Source: HLUCCA09 sp038745585 (GTDB lineage: Bacteria; Pseudomonadota; Alphaproteobacteria; Rhodobacterales; Rhodobacteraceae). From it: a DNA stretch of 64,000 nt. The notes below the pieces were generated by a model, which had not been told where the DNA came from, made no database searches, and was given only the letters and a program-made list of their open reading frames with translations. Of this stretch, positions 50,413 through 59,705 are shown one piece after another; position 1 is the first letter of the stretch; each line of letters begins with the position of its first letter. The stretch lies in contig JBCDLH010000011.1 in NCBI GenBank assembly GCA_038745585.1, forward strand, positions 62,001-126,000, given 5' to 3'. The translations under genes were made by a program, and so were the position numbers.

Positions 50413-50813
50413 CACTTGGGCATATGCGCGGCGCCGAATGCGCCCGGCAGGAGGTCGGCCACCGTTACCGTGAGCGTCTCACCGCCGAGCGTTGCCATGG
50501 TGACCCTCACCGTCGCTCCGGCAAATTCCGCTATTTTTTGTCTGCAGCCGCCGCATGGCGGGACGGGCGTGGGGCTGTCCGCGATGACGGCCAGTTCGGC
50601 GATACGCCGGTCCCCCGCTGCAACCATGGCCGCGATCGCGCCCGCTTCGGCGCAGGTCCCCTCCGGATAGGCCACGTTCTCAACGTTGCAGCCGACAAAG
50701 ACGCGGCCCTCGTCCGATCGCAGCGCGGCGCCGACCTGAAAGTTCGAATAGGGCACATGTGCGTTTTCCCGGACGCGTCGCGCCGCAGCGATCAGGGCTT
50801 CGGTGTCGCTCAT
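50412..50813 (-). CDS. cdd: Cytidine deaminase
   Basis: 133 residues, homotetrameric zinc enzyme. Zinc and catalytic motifs CAEAGAI (Cys54, Glu56) and PCGGCRQ (Cys88, Cys91). It converts (deoxy)cytidine to (deoxy)uridine. GGAGGG precedes the ATG. First gene of cdd-deoA-deoB-add-upp. Confidence 0.97.
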   Translation of the reverse strand: MSDTEALIAAARRVRENAHVPYSNFQVGAALRSDEGRVFVGCNVENVAYPEGTCAEAGAIAAMVAAGDRRIAELAVIADSPTPVPPCGGCRQKIAEFAGATVRVTMATLGGETLTVTVADLLPGAFGAAHMPK

Positions 50814-51140
50814 GGGCCCTCCGATTTCGTTCTAGCCTGCGCGGACCGCTCGGGCTATGCAAGCGGTTGGCAAACGCCGCCCCACTCTGTGGGGCCCTTG
50901 CACACTCAATAGTCTCGGGGCGGGACATCTTTACGACGACGCCACGCTTATACTGGGCCCTGTCTGCCGCTGCCGCCAAGAAAGTCACGGCGGAAAGCAG
51001 GTCGCTTCATCGCCACGCTCTTGGGCAGGGCAGCGACACGGCGGCCGCTCAGCCTTTGGCTCCCAGTCTTTGGCTCCCAGTCTTTGGCCTCGTCTCAGGG
51101 CGCGGAGTTCGCGCCCCTCCCTTTCCCAGGCGCGCATGCC
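50814..51140. other. Intergenic stretch upstream of cdd
   Basis: 327 bases without a convincing gene. It holds a perfect hairpin GCCCCAC-TCT-GTGGGGC (50879-50895) and a 14-bp tandem repeat, CTTTGGCTCCCAGT, 2.5 times (51054-51088). The cdd operon promoter should be here; no clear -35/-10 pair stands out. Confidence 0.55.
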
Positions 51141-52376
51141 TCAAGCGAAGCGCCCTGGTGCATAAGGTGCAAGGTCGATGTTCGGTGTCTGTCCGCCCAC
51201 GAGTTGTGCCAGAATGCGCCCCGTCTTCGGCCCGCCCGTCAGCCCCACGTGATCATGCCCAAAGCCCAAAAACGCTCCCTTGAGCGCGGGAACCTCGCCG
51301 ATCACCGGGATTGAGTCGGCCATCGCCGGGCGGTGCCCCAGCCAGCTCGTTTGCCGCTCCCATGAGAGCCCTGGCATTGCGGCGCGTATCCCGCGCTCTA
51401 GGAGGCGGATCGGCGCCTCGGAGGGCGCAGCGTCGAGCCCGCCGATCTCGACGATGCCTGCAAGGCGGATCCGCCCCTCCATCGGTGTCACGACGAACTT
51501 GGCCGAGGCGAGCATCAGCGGCGCGCGGGGCATCGACGAGGGCTTCCACAGCTCCAAGTGATAGCCGCGCTCCGTCTCCAGCGGTGGCCGGACGCCGAGC
51601 TTGGCCGCCAAAGGACAGGACCAGGCGCCCGTGGCGACGACGACGGCGTCGCACGACAGCGTTTCGCCCTTTAGACGAACGCCGGTCACGCGCCCGCCCT
51701 CTTGCGCAAAGCCTTCAGCCGCCGCGATCAAAAGCCGCCCGCCCTCCGCCTGAAAATGCTCCGTAAGGGCGGCGATATAGGCGCCGGGGTCCGAGATCCG
51801 GCCATGCCCGCCCATCCGGATGCCGCAGCCGAAGCGGGGCCCAAGTGCGGGGTCGTAGGCGCGCAGGTCCTCAGGTCCGAGCACGTCCCATGTGATGCCA
51901 TGGGCGCGCCGCAGGTCCCAGCCGAAGGCGTCCGCTTCAAAGTCCGCGCGACGGTCGTAAAGATAGATATAATCGCTTGGGACGACGTAGGTGGCGGCTT
52001 TCGTCCCTTCCGAGAGCGCTTGATGGTCGGCGAGACTGTCGCCGATGATCGGCGCTATCGCGGCGGCCCGGCGCGCGGCGTCCTCGGCATTGGCATGTCG
52101 CAGGTAGCGGACGAGCCAGGGCAGCGCGCGCGGCAGGTAGCGCCACTTGAGAAAGAGCGGCGCATCCGCCCGCAAGAGCATGCCGGGCACCCGCCGCACA
52201 AGGCCCGGCGTGGTGACGGGCACGATCCCCGCCGAGGCCAGCACCCCGCCATTGCCAAAGCTTGCACCGGCCGCCGGCCCTTCGCGGTCGATGAGCGTCA
52301 CGTCATGGCCCGCGCGCTGGAGCCAGATGGCGGTTGAGACGCCGACGATCCCTGCGCCGATCACCGAGACCCTCAT
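51141..52376 (-). CDS. FAD-dependent oxidoreductase, D-amino acid dehydrogenase (DadA) type
   Basis: 411 residues. Dinucleotide-binding loop VIGAGIVGVSTAIWLQRAG (about 4-22), DadA-like AGASFGNGGVLASAGIVP (about 39-56), and C-terminal GFGHDHVGLTGGPKTGRILA. Such enzymes oxidise D-amino acids or other amines and pass electrons to the respiratory chain. Start at ATG 52376 (MRVSVIG). It follows the glycosyltransferase by 40 bases, so it may belong to the ABC transporter operon. Confidence 0.88.
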   Translation of the reverse strand: MRVSVIGAGIVGVSTAIWLQRAGHDVTLIDREGPAAGASFGNGGVLASAGIVPVTTPGLVRRVPGMLLRADAPLFLKWRYLPRALPWLVRYLRHANAEDAARRAAAIAPIIGDSLADHQALSEGTKAATYVVPSDYIYLYDRRADFEADAFGWDLRRAHGITWDVLGPEDLRAYDPALGPRFGCGIRMGGHGRISDPGAYIAALTEHFQAEGGRLLIAAAEGFAQEGGRVTGVRLKGETLSCDAVVVATGAWSCPLAAKLGVRPPLETERGYHLELWKPSSMPRAPLMLASAKFVVTPMEGRIRLAGIVEIGGLDAAPSEAPIRLLERGIRAAMPGLSWERQTSWLGHRPAMADSIPVIGEVPALKGAFLGFGHDHVGLTGGPKTGRILAQLVGGQTPNIDLAPYAPGRFA

Positions 52377-52416
52377 GTCGCACGCCCCTCGCCCACCGTT
52401 CGCGCGGTGAAGCCTT

Positions 52417-53490
52417 TCACATCGTTGCGCCGCCATCAATTGGCGGCATCTGTCGCGAGACCCGCGCTATGACCCCACTCGCAATCCGAGCCGTCTCCTC
52501 CCATGCGGGCAGGGCCGCACCGGACTCCGCCGATCCCCGCGCCAAGGCCCGACGCAGGTCGGCCTGCTCCAGCACGCGGCGCATGCACGCTGCAAAGGCC
52601 AGCGCATCGCCGATCGGGGCGAGGAGGCCGGCGCCGTCGGGGACGGTGTCGGGGACGGCGCCGGCTCTGGTCGCCACGATGGGCAGGCCGCGGACAAGCG
52701 CCTCGGCAAAGACCATGCCATAGCCCTCGTAGCGCGTTGCCAGGGCAAAGAGCGTCGCCTCGGCAAAGAGCGTGTCGAGCTCTGCCCGAGGCAGCTCGCC
52801 GGCAAAGCTCACGCGGTCCTCTAGGCTGAGCGCCGCGCAGCGCTGTCGCAGGGCTGTGGCGTGACCCGTGTCGTAGTCGCTCCCGACGATCACCGCGCGC
52901 CATGAGAGGTCCGTGAGACTGGCCAGCGCATCGAGCAGAACGTCGTGCCCCTTGCGCGGGTGCAGGATGCCCACCGAGAGGATGAGGGGCGGCGCGCTCG
53001 GCGCATGGCGGGCACTCGGCCGGTCGACCCCCGGAGGTGCGATCGTGATACGCCCAGGCTCGGCGCCATAGTCGGCGATCAGGATCTCCCGGGTATGCGC
53101 GCTTGGGACGAGGATGTGCGTGGCCAGCGAGACATTGGCCCTCTCGGTCCGGGCGAGATGCGCTTTCCGCGCCGCCGATAGCCCTTCTTCGAGGGCGAGC
53201 GGATGATGGATCATCGCGATCATCGGCGCTCGGATCGCCTCTAGCCCCTTAGCCGCGCCAAAAACGAGACCATCGACAATGAGAGGCTGCGTTGCGGGCA
53301 GGGCGGCCATCTGCGCCAGCGCGTCGTCCATATCGGCTTGGCTCGGATCGGGAAACGTGCCGGCGAGCGCGAGATGGGCGACGTCATGCCCGAGGGCGCG
53401 CAGCCCGAGGAGCAGCTTGCGCTCATAGATATAGCCGCCTGTGAGGGTCTCGATATCGCCGGGGATGGCAAAGGCTGCCGATACCGTCAT
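52417..53490 (-). CDS. GT4-type glycosyltransferase
   Basis: 357 residues, GT-B fold. N-terminal GDIETLTGGYIYERKLLLG (acceptor side); donor side LSVGILHPRKGHDVLLDAL (about 176-194) and RYEGYGMVFAEALVRGLP, the E-x7-E-like motif of family GT4. Sugar and acceptor unknown. ATG 53490 overlaps the permease stop (ATGA), an unusual partner for an importer. Confidence 0.88.
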   Translation of the reverse strand: MTVSAAFAIPGDIETLTGGYIYERKLLLGLRALGHDVAHLALAGTFPDPSQADMDDALAQMAALPATQPLIVDGLVFGAAKGLEAIRAPMIAMIHHPLALEEGLSAARKAHLARTERANVSLATHILVPSAHTREILIADYGAEPGRITIAPPGVDRPSARHAPSAPPLILSVGILHPRKGHDVLLDALASLTDLSWRAVIVGSDYDTGHATALRQRCAALSLEDRVSFAGELPRAELDTLFAEATLFALATRYEGYGMVFAEALVRGLPIVATRAGAVPDTVPDGAGLLAPIGDALAFAACMRRVLEQADLRRALARGSAESGAALPAWEETARIASGVIARVSRQMPPIDGGATM

Positions 53491-55100
53491 CGCGCGAGCT
53501 GTTCTGGCGCGTAGAGGGCGAGCACGCGACGTTCCGCGGCGCCGACCGCCGCATACCCCAAGGCAGACAGGACCGCGACCAGGACTACGCAGGACCAGAG
53601 CATGCCGTAGTTCGAGAGCGACGCGGAGAGTGCCATCTCGGCCCCGAGGCCACTCCCTGTCGCCAACCACTCGACAACCGTGACGGCCAGCACCGCGGCG
53701 GGCACAGCCATCCGCGCCGCGGCAAAGAGCGAGGGCAGCATGGCGGGGATCTGCACGAGTGTCAGTCGAGACCAGCGCCCAGCGGCATAGCTTTCGAAGA
53801 CGTCAAGGACCTGACCCGGCGCCTGGCGGAGCCCGTGGAGACACGCGACAAAGGTCGGAAAGAAGACCATGACCGCCACGAGCGTGACCGTTCCCGCCGC
53901 GCCGCGCCCGAGGAGCAGCACGATAAGTGGCGCGGTCGTGATGATCGGGACAGAGCGGAGCGCGACGGCGACCGGCATTGCGATCGCAGCAAGGGCGGGC
54001 GCGAGGGTCAGCGCCACCGCAAGCGCGGCACCCAAAGCAAGGCCCGCGACATACCCTGGCACGGCGTAGAGTGCGGTCTCTCCCAGCGCGGTGAGCAGCG
54101 TTGCGCGGTGCGCGGCGGCGTTGGCGTCGGTGACGAGGAAGGCAAAAACGTCGCCCGGCCCTTTGGCAAAGAAGGGTGCGAGGCCGAGAAGCTTTGGCAG
54201 CACCCACCAAAGCGCGAGCGCCGCAGAGGTCACGAGGACGGGATGGGCGATGCGGTGCCAAAGCCCTTGGGGTCGCGCCCGCGCCGGAGGTGGCGCCAGC
54301 AAGACGGGCGGCGCGTCGTCGCCAAATGCGCGTCCGAGCCGGCCGATTGCGGCATAAGCGATGATCGAGACGCAGGCGGCCACCGTCGCGAGGGCCCAAG
54401 TCGCGTCGATGTCGAGGCTGCGCATCGCCTGGATCGTAAGGACACCCATCCCACGCGCGGCGCCGGTAAATTCGCCCACCATCGCGCCGAGAAACGCCGC
54501 CGGGGCGGCGATCTGCAGCCCGGCCAGCAGATAGGGCAGGGCCGCGCGCGCCCGCACATAGGTCAGCGCTGCGATGCGCCCGCGCCCGTAGCTCGCCACA
54601 AGGTCAAACCAAGTTGCGGGCGCGGCGCGCAGGCCAACGACGAGAGGAACAAGTGTGGTGTAATAGACGGCAAGGGCGGCCAGCGTGATCTCGGGGCCGG
54701 GCCCTGGGCCGAAGACGACGCGCAGGATCGGCCCTGTTGCGACAAGCGGCAAGCAAAAGACGAGGAGCGCAAGAGCCAGGATCAGACGCTCGGCGCGCGG
54801 CACGAGAAGTGCAGAGGCTGCGAGCGCGATGGCGACGGCGTTGCCGATGACATAGCCCGCAACAGCGTTTGCGCCGGTTGCCCAGAGCGCGCGACCCATA
54901 AGCGCCGTATCTTCGGCGAGATAGCGCAGCACGTCCGACGGCCCGGCTAAGAGGTAGGCGCCGTCGAGGCCGAGCGCCGCCGCCTCCCAGAGCGCAAGGA
55001 GCGCCGCAACACCCGCGAGCCGCACCGCGCCCTCGCGTCGCCGTGCCGACACCGCCGCGCTCTGCGGTGCGTGGTTTTCCGCAAGGGCAACGCTCGTCAT
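53487..55100 (-). CDS. ABC transporter permease, two BPD_transp_1 domains fused in one chain
   Basis: 537 residues, about twice the normal SsuC/ThiX-type permease. Two homologous halves (about 30-260 and 285-525) each have about six helices and an EAA-like loop: ASYGRGRIAALTYVRARAAL in the first, ESYAAGRWSRLTLVQIPAML in the second. One polypeptide therefore supplies the membrane dimer. Overlaps the ATPase gene (ATGA) upstream and the glycosyltransferase downstream. Confidence 0.9.
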   Translation of the reverse strand: MTSVALAENHAPQSAAVSARRREGAVRLAGVAALLALWEAAALGLDGAYLLAGPSDVLRYLAEDTALMGRALWATGANAVAGYVIGNAVAIALAASALLVPRAERLILALALLVFCLPLVATGPILRVVFGPGPGPEITLAALAVYYTTLVPLVVGLRAAPATWFDLVASYGRGRIAALTYVRARAALPYLLAGLQIAAPAAFLGAMVGEFTGAARGMGVLTIQAMRSLDIDATWALATVAACVSIIAYAAIGRLGRAFGDDAPPVLLAPPPARARPQGLWHRIAHPVLVTSAALALWWVLPKLLGLAPFFAKGPGDVFAFLVTDANAAAHRATLLTALGETALYAVPGYVAGLALGAALAVALTLAPALAAIAMPVAVALRSVPIITTAPLIVLLLGRGAAGTVTLVAVMVFFPTFVACLHGLRQAPGQVLDVFESYAAGRWSRLTLVQIPAMLPSLFAAARMAVPAAVLAVTVVEWLATGSGLGAEMALSASLSNYGMLWSCVVLVAVLSALGYAAVGAAERRVLALYAPEQLAR

Positions 55101-55927
55101 TGGGCGGCTACGGGCTGTGCGCGGAGGGCCACGCCCTCTGCCAGTGCCGCAGTGACCTCGTCCGTAAGCTCGGTGCGCGCCTCCACGCTGATGCCTTCCT
55201 CGCTGTCACGCGGCACGTGGATGTCGGCGACAAGCTCCGCCGGACGCGCGGAGAAGACGAGGATCCGGTCGGCGAGCGTCACAGCTTCGCTAACCGAATG
55301 CGTGACGAGGAGCGTGGTTGTCCCCCGCGCTTCCCAGATCCGCGGCAAGTCAGCCGCCAGCTGGCGACGGGTCAACTCATCGACCGCGCCAAAGGGCTCG
55401 TCGAGGAGCAGCAGCCGCGGCTCGGTCGCAAGACAACGGGCAATAGCCGCGCGTTGGCGCATGCCGCCTGAGAGCGCGCCGGGTCGTGTCTCGGCAAAGC
55501 CGGTAAGGCCGACGAGCCCGATCAGCCGCTCGATCTCGGCCGGCCGCTCCGGTCGCCGGGCGAGTTTGAGCGCAAGCGCGATGTTGCCTCGAACGGTCCG
55601 CCAGGGCAGCAGCGAATGGTCCTGAAACGCGACCGCGAGGCCCGCGCGCTGGCGCATGTCGGCCGGGCTCTGCCCACCGATCTGGACGGTTCCTGCGCTC
55701 GGCGCCTCGAGCCCGGCAATCATGCGCAGAAGTGTCGACTTTCCGCAGCCCGAGGGCCCGACCAGGGCAGTGGTCTGACCCTCTGAAAGGCGCAGCGTCA
55801 GCGGGCGCACGGCCTCTGTCCCGCCCTCGAACGTCTTTGCGAGGCCCTCTAGCACGATGTCCGGCGGCGCATCCTGCGGGCGGGCCGGAGGTGCTGCGAC
55901 GTCGGCGTGCGGCGGCTCAGGCGCCAT
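55097..55927 (-). CDS. ABC transporter ATP-binding protein (nitrate/sulfonate/thiamine-precursor type)
   Basis: 276 residues. Walker A GPSGCGKST (about 56-64), Q-loop FQDHSLLPWRTV, signature LSGGMRQRAAIAR, Walker B LLLLDEPFGAVD and switch His in VTHS. The PWRTV Q-loop is typical of the SsuB/TauB/ThiZ group. ATG 55927 overlaps the end of the binding-protein gene by 11 bases. Confidence 0.93.
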   Translation of the reverse strand: MAPEPPHADVAAPPARPQDAPPDIVLEGLAKTFEGGTEAVRPLTLRLSEGQTTALVGPSGCGKSTLLRMIAGLEAPSAGTVQIGGQSPADMRQRAGLAVAFQDHSLLPWRTVRGNIALALKLARRPERPAEIERLIGLVGLTGFAETRPGALSGGMRQRAAIARCLATEPRLLLLDEPFGAVDELTRRQLAADLPRIWEARGTTTLLVTHSVSEAVTLADRILVFSARPAELVADIHVPRDSEEGISVEARTELTDEVTAALAEGVALRAQPVAAQ

Positions 55928-56909
55928 GGACCTCGTCGAGGATCGACCGGTCCCAAAGCTCCGGCGTGACGGTCCGGCCGAGCAGCCCAAGCGTGTCGAT
56001 ATTGGCGGCGACGGTCTCGTCCGTCCACGCGCCAAACCCCTCTCGGTCGGTGAGATCGGAGAACATCAGCGGCACCTGGCGGGTGGCCTGTAGCCGTTGC
56101 GTCTCAAGGTCGAGCCCGAGATCGGGGAAGCGCTCCACAGTCAGCGCTGCTGCGGCGTCGGTGTCGGCGCGATAGGCCTCCCAGCCGCGCACCTCGCCCG
56201 CCATCAGCGCCACCAGATCGGCGCGCCGATTGGCGAGGCTGTCCTCGGTCGTGATGTAGGTCTGCGAGTGAACGGCATAGCCGAAATCCGCCATCAGCAT
56301 GGTCTGGCTCTCGATGCCCTGGATGGCCATGGCGACCGGCAGGTCGGTCTCCCATGACAGCAGACAATCAACCTCCCCGCCGATCAGCGGCTGCGCCGAG
56401 TATTGCGTGGGGACGACCTCGATGGCGCTTGCATCCGTATCGTTGAGCGCGCAGAGCGCCTCAAGGACGGGCTGGTTGGCGAGCGCCATACCGAGGCGCT
56501 TGCCCTCCATGTCCTTGGGGCTGTTGACCGGGTTCGCGGGCAGCGACGTGATCACGAACGGGTTTTTCTGCATCGCAACGGCGATGATGCGGAAGGGAGC
56601 ACCCTGCTCGACGGCGGCCGCGGTATAGTCTGCCGCAGAGATACCGACGAGGGCCTGGCCCGAGATCACCGGTGGCTCGACGGGGGCGTTCGGGCCGCCC
56701 GGCTGCAGCGCCACATCGAGGCCTGCGTCGGACCAATAGCCCTCCGCATCGGCGATGTAGGAGCCGGCAAACTGAACCGAGTGCAGCCACGACAATTGCA
56801 GCGTTGCCGCAGTGGCAGCATAGACTGGGCGAGGGAGTGCCAGGGGCGCGGCCATGGCGGCGGCACCTGTGGCGAGGAGGGATCTTCGAGAGAAACGATG
56901 GGCGGTCAT
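55917..56909 (-). CDS. ABC transporter substrate-binding protein, NMT1/THI5-like, Tat-exported
   Basis: 330 residues. Twin-arginine signal HRFSRRSLLATGAAAMAAP (5-23), then a periplasmic SsuA/THI5-like domain with LSWLHSVQFAGSYIADAEGY near the start and GISAADYTAAAVEQGAP. Such proteins bind sulfonates, nitrate or pyrimidine precursors of thiamine; the Trp-His-rich start suggests a thiamine-precursor type, but this is weak. First gene of the importer operon. Confidence 0.87.
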   Translation of the reverse strand: MTAHRFSRRSLLATGAAAMAAPLALPRPVYAATAATLQLSWLHSVQFAGSYIADAEGYWSDAGLDVALQPGGPNAPVEPPVISGQALVGISAADYTAAAVEQGAPFRIIAVAMQKNPFVITSLPANPVNSPKDMEGKRLGMALANQPVLEALCALNDTDASAIEVVPTQYSAQPLIGGEVDCLLSWETDLPVAMAIQGIESQTMLMADFGYAVHSQTYITTEDSLANRRADLVALMAGEVRGWEAYRADTDAAAALTVERFPDLGLDLETQRLQATRQVPLMFSDLTDREGFGAWTDETVAANIDTLGLLGRTVTPELWDRSILDEVHGA

Positions 56910-56997
56910 CCGAGCTCCTTTCTACGCGGAACCAACAGCTTAGTGGCGGTGACACGGGCGGCAAGGCGGCATGGGCCGCCCTGGGGGAGGCGTGATG

Positions 56998-58029
56998 TCA
57001 CGGCTTGAGTGGGTCTTGCGCCGGCGGGGCATGGGCATGGGCATGGGCGTGGTCGCCGCGCGGCAGCATCAGGATCGCGATCCCCGGCAACACCGAAGCG
57101 ACAAAGACGAGGCCAAAGGCGATCGATGCGGCGATCGCAGCCTCGGGCGCGAGGCCCACGAGCGGCAGGATCGCCGCCGCCGCACCCTCCCGCGCGCCCC
57201 AGCCGCTCACCGAGAGCGGAAAGAGCATCGCAAAGAGCACGCAAGGGATCAGCGCAAAAATCGCCCAGATCGGGAGCGTGCTCCCCGTCGCATAGGCGCA
57301 AAAAGTGAAGGCCAGGATGTTGCAGATCGCCGTGCCGAGGCTGAGCACAATCTGCAGGTGCCAGAGGCCGCGCGCCAAAAGGCTCGCGCGGACGGCAAGG
57401 CGCAGATCTTCGAGCGCGCGGCCCGTCGCCCCCGGCAGGCAGCCGCCGAAGCGCACGATGAGGATCAGCGCGAGCACGACAAGCGCAGGCAGAGCCGCGA
57501 GCATCGTAAGCCAAGCGGGCCAGACCGTCCCGCCTTTGACGAGTGCTGTGATCGCCAGCGCCGAGGCCATGATGAAGAACAGGGCGATCTGCCCGGCGAC
57601 CCGCTCAAAGGCGACCGCCTGCGTCGCCCGGAGGAGCCCCGCCCGGTGCCGAGCGCGCACGGCCCTCTGCGCATCGCCGAGCATCCCGCCGGGCAACGTC
57701 TGGTTCACGAGTTGAGACAGATAGTATTCCTTGACCGCCTCGCCGAGGCCGAAGCGCTGGCCCAGGGGCGCGGCCGTGAGGCGCCACCGCGTCGCCGAGA
57801 GCCAGAGCTGGAGCGAGATGACGGCAAGGGCGGCGGCCAGCCAGCCAAACTCGACGCCGCGAAGGATGCGCGCCGTTTCCGGCCCGTCGACCGCGCGCCA
57901 AAGGAGGGTCAAGAGCGCAAGGCTCGCCAGCACCTGAAGCACCGGCATCGCGCGCCGTGTCCAGCTGCGCCAGCGGGCAGGCGGGCGCGTGCCGAACTCT
58001 GTGACACTAGCTTCGTTGCGCCGTCTCAT
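56998..58029 (-). CDS. LPG-synthase-type membrane protein (UPF0104 family)
   Basis: 343 residues with about eight hydrophobic helices, matching the lysylphosphatidylglycerol synthase TM (flippase-like) domain without the catalytic aminoacyl-transfer domain. Conserved polar segments YYLSQLVNQTLPGGMLGDAQRAVR and PLSVSGWGAREGAAA fit the family. The tail ends in DHAHAHAHA, a possible metal-binding run. Its ATG overlaps the sulfatase-fold gene (ATGA). Probably moves or binds a lipid made by the neighbours (inference). Confidence 0.85.
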   Translation of the reverse strand: MRRRNEASVTEFGTRPPARWRSWTRRAMPVLQVLASLALLTLLWRAVDGPETARILRGVEFGWLAAALAVISLQLWLSATRWRLTAAPLGQRFGLGEAVKEYYLSQLVNQTLPGGMLGDAQRAVRARHRAGLLRATQAVAFERVAGQIALFFIMASALAITALVKGGTVWPAWLTMLAALPALVVLALILIVRFGGCLPGATGRALEDLRLAVRASLLARGLWHLQIVLSLGTAICNILAFTFCAYATGSTLPIWAIFALIPCVLFAMLFPLSVSGWGAREGAAAAILPLVGLAPEAAIAASIAFGLVFVASVLPGIAILMLPRGDHAHAHAHAPPAQDPLKP

Positions 58030-59705
58030 CTCGCGGCTCTCTCAATCACAGGCGGCGCGCTCACCAAGTCGAGCAGCCGATCGCGCATCGCCTCCATTCC
58101 ATCCACGGGGCCGTCCGGATCGGGAAAGAGCCCCGTTTCCCAGCCCCACTGGGCCGCGCGGTCAGTAAAGGCCGCGGGCCCGATTAAGTGCGCCGGCACG
58201 TCCGGTCGCGTGTCGCCGGTCACAAACCCGGCGGGCTGATGGTCTCCCACCAAAAGCACGAGCGGGACGGGGCGGCCCTCGGCCTTGGCCCGGCGGGCGA
58301 TCCAGTCGAACGTAGTGTCGAGAGCGTAGGTCACGGCCTTGGCATATTGCAGGCGCACCCGGTCTCGATCTCGCCAGACGATGTCGGGCGGGTCGCCCGC
58401 CAAAGCCATCGGCGTGAAGACGCCTCCATCGCCGATTTCTCCCCAGTCCACAAGGGCGGGTACGGGGACCCACGGTGCGTGAGAGGAAATCAGCGCAATC
58501 TGCGCCACAACGGGGCCCGCTGCTGCATCGAGCAGCAAGCGTTCAGTGGCGTGGAGCGTATACTGGTCGGGCATCGTCACCCAGTTAAAGGGCGCGCCGG
58601 CATAGCCGAGATCGGCGGCGGCATAGACCCGGTCAAACCCCATCCGCTTGGCCTCTGGCCACGGCATCGTGATCGCGGGCATGATCGCGGCGGTGGCAAG
58701 GCCGGCGTCGTTGGCCAGCTCAAAAAGGGTACGCCGCGGGCTTGCGAGCGACGCCGCGAACTTTGTCTGTCCGTCGATGCGCAGGCCTGTTGCGAGCGAC
58801 ATGTGGCTGAGCCAGCTCTGGCCGCCTCGCGTCGGCGCATCGAGCCAGCCGGAGCGGATCGTCAGCCCCGCTTCGCCTAGCATCGGCGCAGCAGATTCAA
58901 GCGCGGCGCGTGCCGTGTCGGCATGAGCCGAGGTCTCAAGGATGCCGCGCCCATAGCTCTCGACGTAGAGGATCAGAAGATCACGGTCGAGAGCGGTGAA
59001 GAGGTCGGGCCGGTCGGCAAAGGGGTCGTCTGTGGCGGCTTCGCGAAACGCGCGAAGGTCGTCGAATGTCCGCCGCACACCGACGACGCGCTCCACGCCG
59101 ACCCGTGCGGTAAACGCCGCGCCGGGCGGATTGACGGCAAGCTCCCACCGGCCCATCACGCCCCCGATTTCATAGGCGGCCACTGCGCTTGCGGTGACGG
59201 CCCCGATCCCTGCGCCCAGGGCAAGACCAGGTCGGAGCGACACACGCAGCCAGATCCCCATCGCCCACCAGAGCGTGAGCGCGAGCCCAACGATGAGAGC
59301 TCCGGCCAGGATCGAAAGGGCAATCGCCGCAGGCAGGCCGAACGTGCCGGAGGCGAGGCGAAAGCTCGCCCCGATCAGAGTCAGGTCCGACACTGGATTG
59401 AAGCCGCGGCTCAACGCCGTGAAGCTCGCGAAATCGGCGAGTTTGAGCGTGGCGATGACCGTGAGCACAAAGGCCAAGATGAGCCGGAGGACGTGCGCGC
59501 CGCGCCAAGAGACGGGCAAGGCGATGAGAAGGAGAAGGAGCGCGGGCAGCTCGAGCGGAAAGACGCGGAGCGCGCCGAGCGTCATGGCGGCGGGATGGTT
59601 TGGCTGGATCAGGACAAGGTGGAGCACCGCGCCTGCCAGAACCAAGCGCCCTCCATCCCAAAGAATATGGGCATAGGCGGGCGTGACGTGTCCGGCCCGC
59701 CTCAT
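58026..59705 (-). CDS. Membrane sulfatase-fold (alkaline phosphatase superfamily) protein
   Basis: 559 residues. About five hydrophobic helices (1-190) precede a periplasmic sulfatase-like domain: metal/nucleophile region DRDLLILYVESYGRGI (about 240-255), TRGGQSWLSHMSLATGLR near 295, and the metal His in VLLVGDHQPAG near 490. The layout resembles LtaS/OpgB phosphoglycerol or phosphoethanolamine transferases. Coupled to genes on both sides by ATGA overlaps, and opgG lies 1.6 kb away. Confidence 0.83.
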   Translation of the reverse strand: MRRAGHVTPAYAHILWDGGRLVLAGAVLHLVLIQPNHPAAMTLGALRVFPLELPALLLLLIALPVSWRGAHVLRLILAFVLTVIATLKLADFASFTALSRGFNPVSDLTLIGASFRLASGTFGLPAAIALSILAGALIVGLALTLWWAMGIWLRVSLRPGLALGAGIGAVTASAVAAYEIGGVMGRWELAVNPPGAAFTARVGVERVVGVRRTFDDLRAFREAATDDPFADRPDLFTALDRDLLILYVESYGRGILETSAHADTARAALESAAPMLGEAGLTIRSGWLDAPTRGGQSWLSHMSLATGLRIDGQTKFAASLASPRRTLFELANDAGLATAAIMPAITMPWPEAKRMGFDRVYAAADLGYAGAPFNWVTMPDQYTLHATERLLLDAAAGPVVAQIALISSHAPWVPVPALVDWGEIGDGGVFTPMALAGDPPDIVWRDRDRVRLQYAKAVTYALDTTFDWIARRAKAEGRPVPLVLLVGDHQPAGFVTGDTRPDVPAHLIGPAAFTDRAAQWGWETGLFPDPDGPVDGMEAMRDRLLDLVSAPPVIERAAR

